Source of the DNA: an uncultured Bacilli bacterium
GTDB taxonomy: Bacteria > Bacillota_I > Bacilli_A > RF39 > UBA660
Assembly (NCBI GenBank): GCA_934098395.1
Contig: CAKOOM010000001.1
Coordinates: forward strand, 124,001-188,000
Direction: 5' to 3'
Length of the DNA stretch: 64,000 nucleotides
Under the pieces are notes generated by a model. That model was not told the origin of the DNA. It saw nothing but the letters and a program-made list of their open reading frames with translations, and made no database searches. A program made the position numbers and the translations under genes. Positions 27,173 through 36,022 of the stretch are shown here, piece after piece (within the stretch, counting starts at the first letter, position 1; each line of letters starts with the position of its first letter).

Positions 27173-27688
27173 ATGAAGAAGAAAATATTTCTAGTCTTAT
27201 TTCTTTTATTAGTAATAAATATATATAAGCAAACAGATACAATTTCTATTATTCCTGATAGTTCAATAAGATTAAGAGTTATACCAAATAGTAATGATTC
27301 ATTAGATATAAATATTAAAGAACAAGTAAAAAAATACTTAGAAAAAGATGTTTATAAATTAATAAATGATAGTGATAGTATTGAAGAAGTAAGAAATATT
27401 ATTAGTAGTAATATTCCATATATTGAAGAAAATATTAATACTATATTTTTACAAAATAATTATAATCTTCCATTTAAAGTTAATTATGGAGATAACTTTT
27501 TTCCGGAGAAGACTTATCAAGGAATAACTTATGAAGAGGGAATGTATGAATCGTTAGCTATATATATTGGTGATGCTAAAGGAGATAATTTCTGGTGTGT
27601 TTTATTTCCTAATTATTGTTTAGTGGATACTGAAAATAACAATAATTATAAATCATATTTTAAGGAGTTATTTAGTAAGATATTCTAA
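27173..27688 (+). CDS. spoIIR: Stage II sporulation protein R
   Basis: A forespore-secreted signalling protein that activates SpoIIGA processing of pro-sigma-E in the mother cell. The 171-residue protein has a signal/anchor at residues 3-17, then the family core IRLRVIPNSNDSLDINIKEQV, a central YNLPFKVNYGDNFFPEKTY block, and the C-terminal signature GDNFWCVLFPNYC. The neighbourhood prfA-prmC then spoIIR then mntP matches the Bacillus order. AGGTGATACA precedes ATG 27173. Confidence 0.92.
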   Translation: MKKKIFLVLFLLLVINIYKQTDTISIIPDSSIRLRVIPNSNDSLDINIKEQVKKYLEKDVYKLINDSDSIEEVRNIISSNIPYIEENINTIFLQNNYNLPFKVNYGDNFFPEKTYQGITYEEGMYESLAIYIGDAKGDNFWCVLFPNYCLVDTENNNNYKSYFKELFSKIF

Positions 27689-27725
27689 AATAAAAAAGAA
27701 TTAATAATATTAAATAGGTGATATT

Positions 27726-28256
27726 ATGAATTCTTTTTTTACTATTATTCTAATTGGTATAAGTTTAAGTATGGATGCTTTTTCATTATCTTTAATATAT
27801 GGAATGAGTAAAATAACTAAAAGTCAAAAAATATTTCTTTCTTTAATTGTGGGAATATATCATTTTTTTATGCCCTTAATAGGACTTCAATTTGGTAATA
27901 TTATTAATAATTTAAATATAATAAGTCTTGATTTGATTGCTTCGTTAATATTAGCATATATTGGGTTTGATTTAATAAGATCTAATTATAAGAATGAAGA
28001 ATTGACAGTTAGTAAGATAGGTTTTCTTATATTTGGTTTATCAGTAAGTATTGATAGTTTGTCTGTAGGTATTGGTCTAAAGGCTATTACTAATAATTAT
28101 TATTTGTCATCAATAGTGTTCTCTTTATCTAGTTTAACTTTTACATATTTGGGATTGATTCTTGGAAATATTATTGGAAATAAAGTAGGAGATTATTCTA
28201 AGACTCTTGGAGGAATAATTCTTATAATAATAGCAATCTTATTGTATATTAATTAA
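27726..28256 (+). CDS. mntP: MntP/YtaF-type manganese efflux membrane protein
   Basis: A 176-residue, six-helix membrane protein with the two internal family repeats ISLSMDAFSLSLIYG and LSVSIDSLSVGIGL, each carrying the Asp thought to bind the cation. The family exports Mn(II) (MntP) or is annotated as sporulation protein YtaF. The position next to spoIIR, as for Bacillus ywlD, favours MntP. GGTGATATT lies directly before ATG 27726. Confidence 0.85.
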   Translation: MNSFFTIILIGISLSMDAFSLSLIYGMSKITKSQKIFLSLIVGIYHFFMPLIGLQFGNIINNLNIISLDLIASLILAYIGFDLIRSNYKNEELTVSKIGFLIFGLSVSIDSLSVGIGLKAITNNYYLSSIVFSLSSLTFTYLGLILGNIIGNKVGDYSKTLGGIILIIIAILLYIN

Positions 28257-28312
28257 GTAATGTTGTATAATTTCTTATTTTATGGTATTCTTTATTTAAA
28301 TGGAGTGATAAA

Positions 28313-28720
28313 ATGGAAAATACTGAAGTTTGTTATGTTGTTATTGATGGCAAAGAATATTTTTTTCCGGAGGAAGCAATATTCCTTGGTATGGAAGATG
28401 ATTATATTGAATTTAAAAATGATAAGAAATATTTAAACATTGAAAAACTGAAAAGTGAAGGTAATTATCCTTTTATAAGAAAAATTTATGATAGATGTAA
28501 TTCTTGGGTTGGCATGTCTTTTATGGAAACACCTGAAGAAAAAGAATTTAGCAAACTGACGGGACAATTTAATGCGATTAATTATTTTTCTGATAGTAAT
28601 TATAAAAGAGGTAAAGTTTCAAGAGCCTGTGATTTAGTGATAGAGGGTATTAAATTATCATTAGAACTATATAATGAGGTTTTAACTAATGAATTAGAAC
28701 ATGAAAATAGATTAAGATAA
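28313..28720 (+). CDS. Tandem paralogue 1, unknown function
   Basis: A 135-residue soluble protein that I do not recognise. It shares most of its length with the next gene: the N-terminus CYVVIDGKEYFF, the central DDYIEFKNDKKYLNIEKLK and a GNYPFIRKIYD block are nearly the same, and the C-terminal half is diverged but alignable. Both genes have the same GGAGTGATAAA ribosome site before an ATGGAAAATACTGAA start. This is a tandem duplication with divergence in the second half. Confidence 0.65.
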   Translation: MENTEVCYVVIDGKEYFFPEEAIFLGMEDDYIEFKNDKKYLNIEKLKSEGNYPFIRKIYDRCNSWVGMSFMETPEEKEFSKLTGQFNAINYFSDSNYKRGKVSRACDLVIEGIKLSLELYNEVLTNELEHENRLR

Positions 28721-28784
28721 GATATTTTTGTTATAATATATATTAACTAAATAATGTTATATTTTATTTAGAGGGAGTGATAAA

Positions 28785-29222
28785 ATGGAAAATACTGAAA
28801 ATTGTTATGTTGTTATTGATGGCAAAGAATATTTTTTTTCAGATACAGTATTTATTAACTTGGATGGTATGAAAGATGATTATATTGAATTTAAAAATGA
28901 TAAGAAATATTTAAATATTGAAAAACTAAAAAATGAAGGTAATTATCCTTTATTAAGAAGAATTTATGACAAGTGTAATCTTTGGACTGGTATGCTTCTT
29001 ATGGGGGCTCAAGATATTACGGAAACGACAATACCTGAGGTAGAAGAATTTGGGAAGATGGGAGAAATGTTTAGAAATATTGATTTCTTTTCTGATTATA
29101 ATTTTAAAAAAGGTAATGTTTCAAAAGCCTGTAATTTGGTGATACAGGGTCTTGAATTATCATTGAAATCGTATAATGATTTTTTAACTAACGATCCGGT
29201 ACATAAAGATAAGTCAAGATAA
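28785..29222 (+). CDS. Tandem paralogue 2, unknown function
   Basis: A 145-residue paralogue of the preceding gene. Relative to it there is a small insertion near residue 25 (INLDGM) and another near residue 80 (QDITETTIPEV). The shared N-terminal and central motifs are almost unchanged. Upstream sequence is also related, including an AATGTT and TTTATTT stretch. No membrane segment or catalytic motif is apparent. Confidence 0.65.
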   Translation: MENTENCYVVIDGKEYFFSDTVFINLDGMKDDYIEFKNDKKYLNIEKLKNEGNYPLLRRIYDKCNLWTGMLLMGAQDITETTIPEVEEFGKMGEMFRNIDFFSDYNFKKGNVSKACNLVIQGLELSLKSYNDFLTNDPVHKDKSR

Positions 29223-29330
29223 AATATTTTTTAGGTAAAATTTTAAACAAGGTAAAATGTAAATTTTATTTTGTTTTTTTGTTATATTATTATCAATTGT
29301 TTGATTTAAGGAACGAATTTTTTTAAAAAC

Positions 29331-29358
29331 TTGCTAAATATTAAAAATGTGCTATAAT
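29331..29358 (+). promoter_or_regulatory. Promoter of the 29387 gene
   Basis: -35 TTGCTA at 29331-29336, 16-nt spacer, -10 TATAAT at 29353-29358, followed 28 nt later by the ATG. Confidence 0.6.
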
Positions 29359-29386
29359 ATGTTTCATTGAAAACGAGGGGGTAATT

Positions 29387-30148
29387 ATGGATAAAGCATA
29401 TATAGAACATAAAATTAAATATTTAAATAGAAAGAGAGATATATTATTTTTACAAATAGATGGACACTTTGATATGGATGTCATTAATTCTATGGAAAAT
29501 ATTGAATGCAGAATATTCGATGAGAAATATCTTATGATTAGATATTTAGAAAATGATAAGGCAAAAATTAATACTAAGGGAATTATTAGATATAATTATG
29601 AATGTGTTTTGGAAGATCGTAATTATGTAGAAGCTATTAGATTACTTTTAAAATATATATCTATGTGTGATAAATTGGTTGCTCGAGATATATATCAAGT
29701 GGGACAGATGTATTTAAATATTAAAAACTATCAATTAGCTTGTGGATATTTATTGTTAGCAAGTATATTATGTGAGTGTCAAGAATATAGTGATATGTAT
29801 CAATATTGTCTTTCTAAACTTGATGTTAAAAGAGAATATAAAAAAGATTTGATTGATAGTGATAAGCTAAACTTAATAATTAATGATTTATTACTTAATA
29901 TAGGATCGATAGATGAAATTATTGAAAAATATGAATTAACTGAAGATGAAAAGTTGATGGTTAAAATATATTTAGTTCAAGAATTATATAAATATGGGGA
30001 TAAAAAAAGGGCGGATAAGATAATTTTAGATATTAAAAGAATAGATAATAAGACTAGTGATGTTAATGGACTTTTGGAATATACTGAAAAAAATAGAGCA
30101 ATATTAACTAAAAAGAAAAAAAGAATTTTATCTCAAAACAAAGATTAG
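29387..30148 (+). CDS. Hypothetical protein with TPR-like helical region
   Basis: A 253-residue soluble protein. Residues about 85-145 (VEAIRLLLKYISMCDKLVAR, GQMYLNIKNYQLACGYLLLA) look like tetratricopeptide-type helical hairpins, and the C-terminal quarter is helical and Lys-rich. No family assignment beyond that. GAGGGGG precedes ATG 29387. The 3' end overlaps its terminator. It lies upstream of the SpaA/sortase operon but has its own promoter and terminator. Confidence 0.6.
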   Translation: MDKAYIEHKIKYLNRKRDILFLQIDGHFDMDVINSMENIECRIFDEKYLMIRYLENDKAKINTKGIIRYNYECVLEDRNYVEAIRLLLKYISMCDKLVARDIYQVGQMYLNIKNYQLACGYLLLASILCECQEYSDMYQYCLSKLDVKREYKKDLIDSDKLNLIINDLLLNIGSIDEIIEKYELTEDEKLMVKIYLVQELYKYGDKKRADKIILDIKRIDNKTSDVNGLLEYTEKNRAILTKKKKRILSQNKD

Positions 30149-30167
30149 GAATAGTCTTTGTTTTTTT
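30136..30167 (+). terminator. Terminator of the 29387 gene
   Basis: AAACAAAGA pairs with TCTTTGTTT, followed by a T-run. The first arm lies within the last codons of the gene. Confidence 0.85.
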
Positions 30168-30195
30168 AGTATATATTGGTAATGGGGAATAATAC

Positions 30196-30224
30196 TTGAC
30201 AAAATAATAGGAATGTGCTAGTAT
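30196..30224 (+). promoter_or_regulatory. Promoter of the SpaA/sortase operon
   Basis: Consensus -35 TTGACA at 30196-30201, 17-nt spacer, extended -10 TGCTAGTAT (TAGTAT at 30219-30224). It lies 30 bp upstream of the SpaA-type gene. Confidence 0.75.
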
Positions 30225-30254
30225 ATTAACTCGATTTCAAAGGGAGGTTTGGTT

Positions 30255-31808
30255 ATGAAATTTAAAAAGTTATTTTTAGGGCTTTTGTTAGCTGTTATTT
30301 CCGTATTTGGAGTTACAGTTAATGCAGCCACGACAGCACCAAGCAGTTTTAATGTAAGATTTAGTGACTTACATTTACTTGATGGTAAAAAATATTTAGA
30401 TGGTGCTAGTTTACATTTTTATTACAAAGTAAATACAGCAGGAAAAGTTATTTACTGTCTTGACCAAGATAAGGATGTACCTTCAGGTAATCCGACAGTA
30501 TACTACTTAAAAGGGGAATTATCTGCTAAATATGCATATGTTTTAGCTAATGGATATCCAAATAAGAGTTTAACTGGAGATAATGATCAAGATTATTATA
30601 TTACTGCTATGTCTATATGGTATTTGGCTAATCCTAATAATTCTATATTTAGAAATTTTGATATTAATAAAGGTACATTTTTAGGAAAATCAAATGCAGT
30701 AGCTAAATGGATGGGAATATTAGTAAATGGTGCTAATAAGTATGCATATACAACACCATCTATTAAGATTAATAATGCTAATAGTAATATGTCTTTATCT
30801 AGTGATGGAGCATATTATGTTAGTGAAAAGATGTCTGTCAGTACAACAGGTGTTGTAGGAAACTATACAGTTAGTTTAAATAATGCTATAAGTGGTACTA
30901 TTGTTACAGATGTTAATGGTAAAGCTAGAAACACTTTTGCTACTAATGAATCTTTTATAGTAAAAGTACCAGCTAAGAATGTTAGTAAGATGAGTAATGA
31001 ATTTAGTGTATCAGTATCTGCTAATGGTACTATAGATAAAGCATATTATTATGCTGCATCTAATTCAAAAATTCAAAGAACTTTAGCATTATATCCTGAT
31101 AATAGTCAAGTTAATGCAAAAACTAATTTAAATATCAACTTAAAGACTAAGGTAGAAATAAGTAAAGTAGATGCTACTAGTAGTGAAGAATTACCAGGTG
31201 CTAAACTTACTATTAAGTCAGTAGATGGTAGTTATGAATATAGTTGGATATCTACAGATAAGCCAAAAGTTATCGAAGGATTAAAGCCAGGAGAATATAT
31301 CTTAATTGAAGAAAAGGCACCAGATGGATATTCTTTATCAACAGAAACTGTTAAGTTTACTGTTAAGGCAGATGGAACTGTTACTAAGGTAAAAATGGAA
31401 AATAAACTTAATACTGTATATATTAGTAAAAAGGATGCTACAACCGGTGAAGAGTTACCAGGAGCTACATTAGTATTAAAAGATAGTGATGGTAAAGTAG
31501 TTGATAAGTGGGTATCTACAAAAGAACCGCATATGATATCTGGATTAAAACCAGGTAAATATACCTTGACGGAAACAATTGCTCCAAAGGGATATAAACT
31601 TTCTACTGAAACAGTAACATTTATTGTTAATGAAGATGGTACAGTATCTAGTAAAGTTATTATGTATAATAAGCCAGAGACAATTGTACACGTTCCAAAA
31701 ACAGGTACATTTAAAAATATTACAACATCTTTAATAGGATTATTAACTATAGGCGTTGGTTCTATATTAATATATAGAAATTCAAAAAAGAATAATGAAA
31801 TGGTTTAA
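30255..31808 (+). CDS. Secreted SpaA/Cna-B surface protein with degenerate thioester domain and VPKTG anchor
   Basis: A 517-residue wall-anchored protein. A signal peptide (about residues 1-24, ending VNAATT) precedes a thioester-type adhesin domain. The reactive-Cys block is VIYCLDQDKDVP (Cys68), but the partner block reads DYYITAMSIWYL, with Ala118 where Gln is expected in the TQLAIW pattern, so the internal thioester probably cannot form. Two SpaA/Cna-B repeats follow (SKVDATSSEELPGAKLTIK and SKKDATTGEELPGATLVLK, each ending in an E-x3-P-x-GY block). The C-terminus has a VPKTG sorting motif, a membrane helix and a basic tail. ATG 30255 follows GGGAGG. It overlaps the sortase gene by 14 bp. 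Confidence 0.88.
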   Translation: MKFKKLFLGLLLAVISVFGVTVNAATTAPSSFNVRFSDLHLLDGKKYLDGASLHFYYKVNTAGKVIYCLDQDKDVPSGNPTVYYLKGELSAKYAYVLANGYPNKSLTGDNDQDYYITAMSIWYLANPNNSIFRNFDINKGTFLGKSNAVAKWMGILVNGANKYAYTTPSIKINNANSNMSLSSDGAYYVSEKMSVSTTGVVGNYTVSLNNAISGTIVTDVNGKARNTFATNESFIVKVPAKNVSKMSNEFSVSVSANGTIDKAYYYAASNSKIQRTLALYPDNSQVNAKTNLNINLKTKVEISKVDATSSEELPGAKLTIKSVDGSYEYSWISTDKPKVIEGLKPGEYILIEEKAPDGYSLSTETVKFTVKADGTVTKVKMENKLNTVYISKKDATTGEELPGATLVLKDSDGKVVDKWVSTKEPHMISGLKPGKYTLTETIAPKGYKLSTETVTFIVNEDGTVSSKVIMYNKPETIVHVPKTGTFKNITTSLIGLLTIGVGSILIYRNSKKNNEMV

Positions 31809-32421
31809 TTTAAAATTACAGATAGCAACGGGAGTAATACTTTTAGTTAGTGGAACTTCCGTTTTGTTATCTGACTATGTAAAAGATAAAAGGGATGTTG
31901 TATTTAGTGAAATGAATTTGGCTATTTCTGAACTTAATAAGGACACTTTAGAACAAATAGACAACAATGATACTGAAGAAGAGAAAGTTATAGATAAAAA
32001 AGAAGAGAAGAAAGAACAATATTATGAAGAATATATAGGGGTATTAGAAATATCTAAAATTAATTTTTATAAAGGTTTTTATAATAAGAATTCGGGTTTA
32101 AATAATGTAGATTATAACTTATATGTATTACCGGAATCTAGTTATCCGGATGTAGTTAATGGTAATTTAATGATTGCAGGACATTCAGGTAATTATAATA
32201 ATAGTTATTTTGCTAATTTATATAAACTAAATGTTGGTGATACGGCTAGGGTTACTTATAAAGGTAAAAAATATACATATAAAATAACGGATATTTATTA
32301 TGAAAAGAAAACAGGTACAGTAAGAATACTTAGAGATAAGAATAAAACAACACTTACATTAATTACTTGTACTAAAGATGATGAAGCTCATCAAACTATT
32401 TATATAGCTGAGTTAATTTAA
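31795..32421 (+). CDS. Sortase family transpeptidase
   Basis: A membrane-anchored sortase (helix about residues 9-27) of 208 residues. Catalytic His is in MIAGHSGNYNNSYF and catalytic Cys in TLTLITCTKDD. The usual downstream Arg is not obvious: the segment after Cys reads EAHQTIYIAELI, as in some Clostridial sortases. The class cannot be set by eye. The 14-bp overlap with the SpaA-type gene strongly suggests that its substrate is the VPKTG protein upstream. Confidence 0.87.
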   Translation: MKWFNLKLQIATGVILLVSGTSVLLSDYVKDKRDVVFSEMNLAISELNKDTLEQIDNNDTEEEKVIDKKEEKKEQYYEEYIGVLEISKINFYKGFYNKNSGLNNVDYNLYVLPESSYPDVVNGNLMIAGHSGNYNNSYFANLYKLNVGDTARVTYKGKKYTYKITDIYYEKKTGTVRILRDKNKTTLTLITCTKDDEAHQTIYIAELI

Positions 32422-32443
32422 ATTGATTAAGGGGGGTGAAGAA

Positions 32444-33601
32444 ATGACTTATATGACAATATTAGAAAAAATGCAAATATTAATAAATAATATATTAAAT
32501 CATAAAATGGTATTAGTGTTGGCTATTGCTTTATTTATCTTTACTTTGTTTTATATAATTAAAGTAATAAATAAAAAGCAATATGTTTTGTCAATGATTA
32601 TGTCTTTTGTAGTGATACTAGGATTTACTATTGGTGATAATTATAGTGTTTTAAGTAATACTTTTGATAAATTTATGACTACTATATTTGAGAATGTTTA
32701 TTTTCCTTCAATATATGTTTATATAGCTTCAATATTAATTATATTTATAAGTTTAATAATAAGTATACTTAATATAAAGATAAGAAATATATATAGAATA
32801 ATAAATGGAATAGCTTTTATATTTAATGGTATTTTGCTGGTATTAGTATTAAGTATTGTTTCTTCATCAGAAATAGATGTTTTCTCTATATCATCACTGT
32901 ATACGGATAAGAATTTATTAGCTATTTTAGAGATTAGTATTGTTAGTTTTATATTATGGATAGTTAGTTTATGTGTAGTATATATAACTAATTGTTTATA
33001 TGTAAGATTTACTAAAGAGAAGAAGGTATTACCGGTAGTAGAGAATGAATTGGTTTTAACTAATGAAGAAATTAATAATTTGAATACTGATAAAATAGAT
33101 GTTAATTTAGATAATACAGTTGTTCCTGAGTTAGTACTAGTTGAAGATAAACCAGTTGAATATATTGATGTTAGAAAGATACCGGTTAAGTATGATACAG
33201 TATCAATAGTAGAAAATACTGTTGCTACTAATACTACTAGTAGTGTTACTAATAATGCTACTAATAATAATCAAGGATTTAGTTATATATTTAGTGATTA
33301 TAGTAGTGAAGTATTTAATGAGATAGATAATAGATTAAATGGATTATCAGAAGTGGTTAATCAAGGTATTGTTGATACAAAAGATAATGCTTCAATGAAT
33401 GATATGGTGGATGCTGTAAATAAAATAGAATATACAATTGATGATTATAAAAAGTTTGTTTTAATGCTTGAAGAAATTAAAGCTAAATCTAGTAAATCTA
33501 ATTTATCAATAGATGATGCGATGATGTTAAACTTAGTTAATAATTATAGTCTTGATGATTGTATTCGATTTAGGGAGATATTAAAAAGCAATTTGAATTA
33601 A
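32444..33601 (+). CDS. Multi-pass membrane protein of the sortase operon
   Basis: A 385-residue protein with about five membrane helices in residues 20-210 and a long hydrophilic C-terminal region rich in Asn, Thr, Val and Asp. I do not recognise the family. ATG 32444 follows AGGGGGGTG; the open frame upstream holds only a TTG. It begins 23 bp after the sortase stop and ends at a terminator, so it belongs to the SpaA-sortase operon. A role in assembly or regulation of the surface protein is possible but unsupported. Confidence 0.65.
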   Translation: MTYMTILEKMQILINNILNHKMVLVLAIALFIFTLFYIIKVINKKQYVLSMIMSFVVILGFTIGDNYSVLSNTFDKFMTTIFENVYFPSIYVYIASILIIFISLIISILNIKIRNIYRIINGIAFIFNGILLVLVLSIVSSSEIDVFSISSLYTDKNLLAILEISIVSFILWIVSLCVVYITNCLYVRFTKEKKVLPVVENELVLTNEEINNLNTDKIDVNLDNTVVPELVLVEDKPVEYIDVRKIPVKYDTVSIVENTVATNTTSSVTNNATNNNQGFSYIFSDYSSEVFNEIDNRLNGLSEVVNQGIVDTKDNASMNDMVDAVNKIEYTIDDYKKFVLMLEEIKAKSSKSNLSIDDAMMLNLVNNYSLDDCIRFREILKSNLN

Positions 33602-33617
33602 ATTCAAGTTGTTTTTT
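33589..33617 (+). terminator. Terminator of the sortase operon
   Basis: CAATTTGAA pairs with TTCAAGTTG (one wobble) around a short loop, followed by TTTTTT. Confidence 0.75.
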
Positions 33618-33656
33618 CTTATATATTTTGTTAAAATATAATGAAAGAGATTTTGC

Positions 33657-34037
33657 ATGGATTTAAAAAGAGGAACGGCAATGTTAAGTGATTTTAGTGA
33701 TGAATGGAAAAATATTTACTTGCAAGAATGGAAATTACTTAAGAAAATATTAAAGAAATATATATTAGAAATAGAACATATTTATTATTCTTATGATATG
33801 GGGTATACTAAGAGTGATAAAGAAGCTTATCAAATAATAATTAATGATTTGAAGGTTATGCCTAATGAGATTCTTCATATTGGAGATAGTTATATGAATG
33901 ATTATTTAATACCTAGAGAGAATGGATTTAAAGTGTTATTTTATGATAATAATAAAAATGTAGTTAATAAAGTAGATAATTTAAGTGATATATATGATTT
34001 TTTGAAGAAAGAAAAAACTTTTTTGAAGGAGGCGTAA
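33657..34037 (+). pseudogene. N-terminally truncated HAD-family hydrolase
   Basis: 126 codons encode only the C-terminal half of a HAD-superfamily phosphatase. LSDFSDEW is motif II (Ser), and the YTKSDKEAYQIIINDL and NEILHIGDSYMNDYLIPRENG blocks are motifs III and IV. The DxDx(T/V) nucleophile motif and the whole cap domain are missing. Upstream lies the sortase-operon terminator, and the ATG at 33657 has a poor ribosome site. It is either a non-functional remnant or a short adaptor-like protein. It abuts uvrB (1 nt gap), so it may still be co-transcribed. Confidence 0.6.
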
Positions 34038-34038
34038 T

Positions 34039-35991
34039 ATGTTTGATTTAGTTAGTAAATATGAACCTAGTGGGGATCAGCCTCAAGCTATAGAAAAGCT
34101 TGTTGATGGAATAAAAAATGGTAAGAAGAGTCAAGTATTACTTGGAGCAACAGGAACTGGTAAAACTTTTACAATAGCTAATGTAATTAAGAATGTTAAT
34201 AAACCAACATTAATTTTGGCTCATAATAAGACACTTGCGGGGCAACTTTATAGTGAATTTAAGGAATTATTTCCAAATAACCATGTTGAATACTTTGTTT
34301 CTTATTATGACTACTATCAACCGGAAGCTTATGTTCCAAGTACGGATACTTATATTGAGAAAGATGCTAAGATAAACGATGAGATAGATGAACTTAGACA
34401 TAAAGCTACATCTAGTTTATTATCTAGTAGAGATGTTATTGTTATAGCATCGGTTTCTTGTATATATGGTATTGGTGAAGTAGAAGAATATTTGAAAAAA
34501 ATGTTAACTATAAATAAGGGAGATATTATTGATAGAAATGAAGTATTAAAAAGATTGGTGGATATGCTTTATGAAAGAAATAATATTGATTTTAAAAGAG
34601 GTACTTTTAGAGTTAATGGGGATGTTATAGAGCTTATTCCGGCATATGAGAGAAAGAATGGTATTAGAATAGAGTTTTTTGGTGATGAAGTAGATAGAAT
34701 AGTGGAGTTTGATGTAGTAACTGGAGTGGTACTTAAAGATAAGATGAGTGTTTCTATTTTTCCAGCTTCGCACTTTGTTACATCAGATGATAAGCTTAAA
34801 AAGGCTGTTGATAATATACGCAGTGAATTAGATGAAAGGCTTAAATATTTTATAGATCATAATAAACTTATTGAAGAACAAAGGTTAAGAGAAAGAGTAA
34901 ATTATGATATGGAAATGCTTTTAGAAACAGGTTTTTGTAGAGGGGTAGAAAACTATTCGAGACATTTAGCTTTAAAACAAGCGGGAGATACACCAACTAC
35001 TTTGATAGATTTCTTTCCGGATGATTTTTTACTTGTTGTTGATGAATCACACGTTACTATTCCACAGGTTAGAGGAATGTATAATGGTGATAGGGCTAGA
35101 AAAATGAATTTAGTTAATTATGGATTTAGACTACCTAGTGCATTAGATAATAGACCTCTTAAATTTGAAGAATTTGAAAAAAAGATAAATCAAGCTATAT
35201 ATGTAAGTGCTACGCCAGGTGATTATGAATTAGAACTTGTTAATAATAGATATGTAGAGCAAATTATTAGACCTACAGGATTGTTAGATCCATTGATAGA
35301 AGTAAGAGGTAGTAAAAATCAAATAGATGATTTGATTAAAGAAATAGATATTAGAAAAGAACGTGGTGAAAGAGTACTTATTACTACACTTACTAAAAAA
35401 ATGGCTGAAGAACTTAGTAGTTATTTAAAAGATATAGATATTAAGGTAGCTTATTTACATAGCGAAGTAAAGACTTTACAGAGAATGAAAATTATTCGTG
35501 ATTTGAGATTAGGAATATATGATGTATTAGTAGGTATTAATTTACTTAGAGAAGGAATAGACATTCCTGAAGTATCACTTATTGCAATAATGGATGCGGA
35601 TAAACAAGGATTTTTAAGAAGTAGTAGGAGTTTAATTCAGACTATTGGAAGATGTGCTAGAAATAGTAATGGAATGGTTATTATGTATGCGGATACGATT
35701 AGTGATAGTATGAGTATAGCAATATCTGAAACAGCACGTAGAAGAAAAATTCAAGAAAAATATAATATTTCACATGGTATTGAACCTAAAACTATTATTA
35801 AAGAAATCAGAGATTTGATTTCTAATGAGGATATATCTGTTAAGGAAGAAAAGAAAGATAAGCTTAGTAAGAAAGAAAAAGTTAATATGATAGATAAACT
35901 TACTAAAGAAATGAATGAAGCTGCTAAGAGACTTGATTTTGAGAGAGCGATGGAACTTAGAGATATTATTTTTGAATTAGAGTGTGAATAA
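34039..35991 (+). CDS. uvrB: UvrABC system protein B
   Basis: The damage-verifying helicase-like subunit of nucleotide-excision repair, 650 residues. Visible: [11 protein letters not shown], Walker [13 protein letters not shown], the beta-hairpin [12 protein letters not shown], motif II VVDESHV, helicase motifs V/VI in [15 protein letters not shown] and QTIGRCARN, and a C-terminal UVR domain ([22 protein letters not shown]). Complete. The ribosome site is GAAGGAGG before ATG 34039. uvrA, the usual downstream partner, is not here; a convergent ftsW-type gene follows. Confidence 0.97.
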   Translation: MFDLVSKYEPSGDQPQAIEKLVDGIKNGKKSQVLLGATGTGKTFTIANVIKNVNKPTLILAHNKTLAGQLYSEFKELFPNNHVEYFVSYYDYYQPEAYVPSTDTYIEKDAKINDEIDELRHKATSSLLSSRDVIVIASVSCIYGIGEVEEYLKKMLTINKGDIIDRNEVLKRLVDMLYERNNIDFKRGTFRVNGDVIELIPAYERKNGIRIEFFGDEVDRIVEFDVVTGVVLKDKMSVSIFPASHFVTSDDKLKKAVDNIRSELDERLKYFIDHNKLIEEQRLRERVNYDMEMLLETGFCRGVENYSRHLALKQAGDTPTTLIDFFPDDFLLVVDESHVTIPQVRGMYNGDRARKMNLVNYGFRLPSALDNRPLKFEEFEKKINQAIYVSATPGDYELELVNNRYVEQIIRPTGLLDPLIEVRGSKNQIDDLIKEIDIRKERGERVLITTLTKKMAEELSSYLKDIDIKVAYLHSEVKTLQRMKIIRDLRLGIYDVLVGINLLREGIDIPEVSLIAIMDADKQGFLRSSRSLIQTIGRCARNSNGMVIMYADTISDSMSIAISETARRRKIQEKYNISHGIEPKTIIKEIRDLISNEDISVKEEKKDKLSKKEKVNMIDKLTKEMNEAAKRLDFERAMELRDIIFELECE

Positions 35992-35992
35992 A

Positions 35993-36022
35993 ATTAAAAC
36001 AAAGGTTTTCCTTTGTTTTAAT
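35993..36022. terminator. Bidirectional terminator between uvrB and ftsW
   Basis: AATTAAAACAAAGG pairs with CTTTGTTTTAATT around TTTTC, followed by TTT. The minus-strand reading also has a T-run. Coordinates are approximate by one or two bases. Confidence 0.85.
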
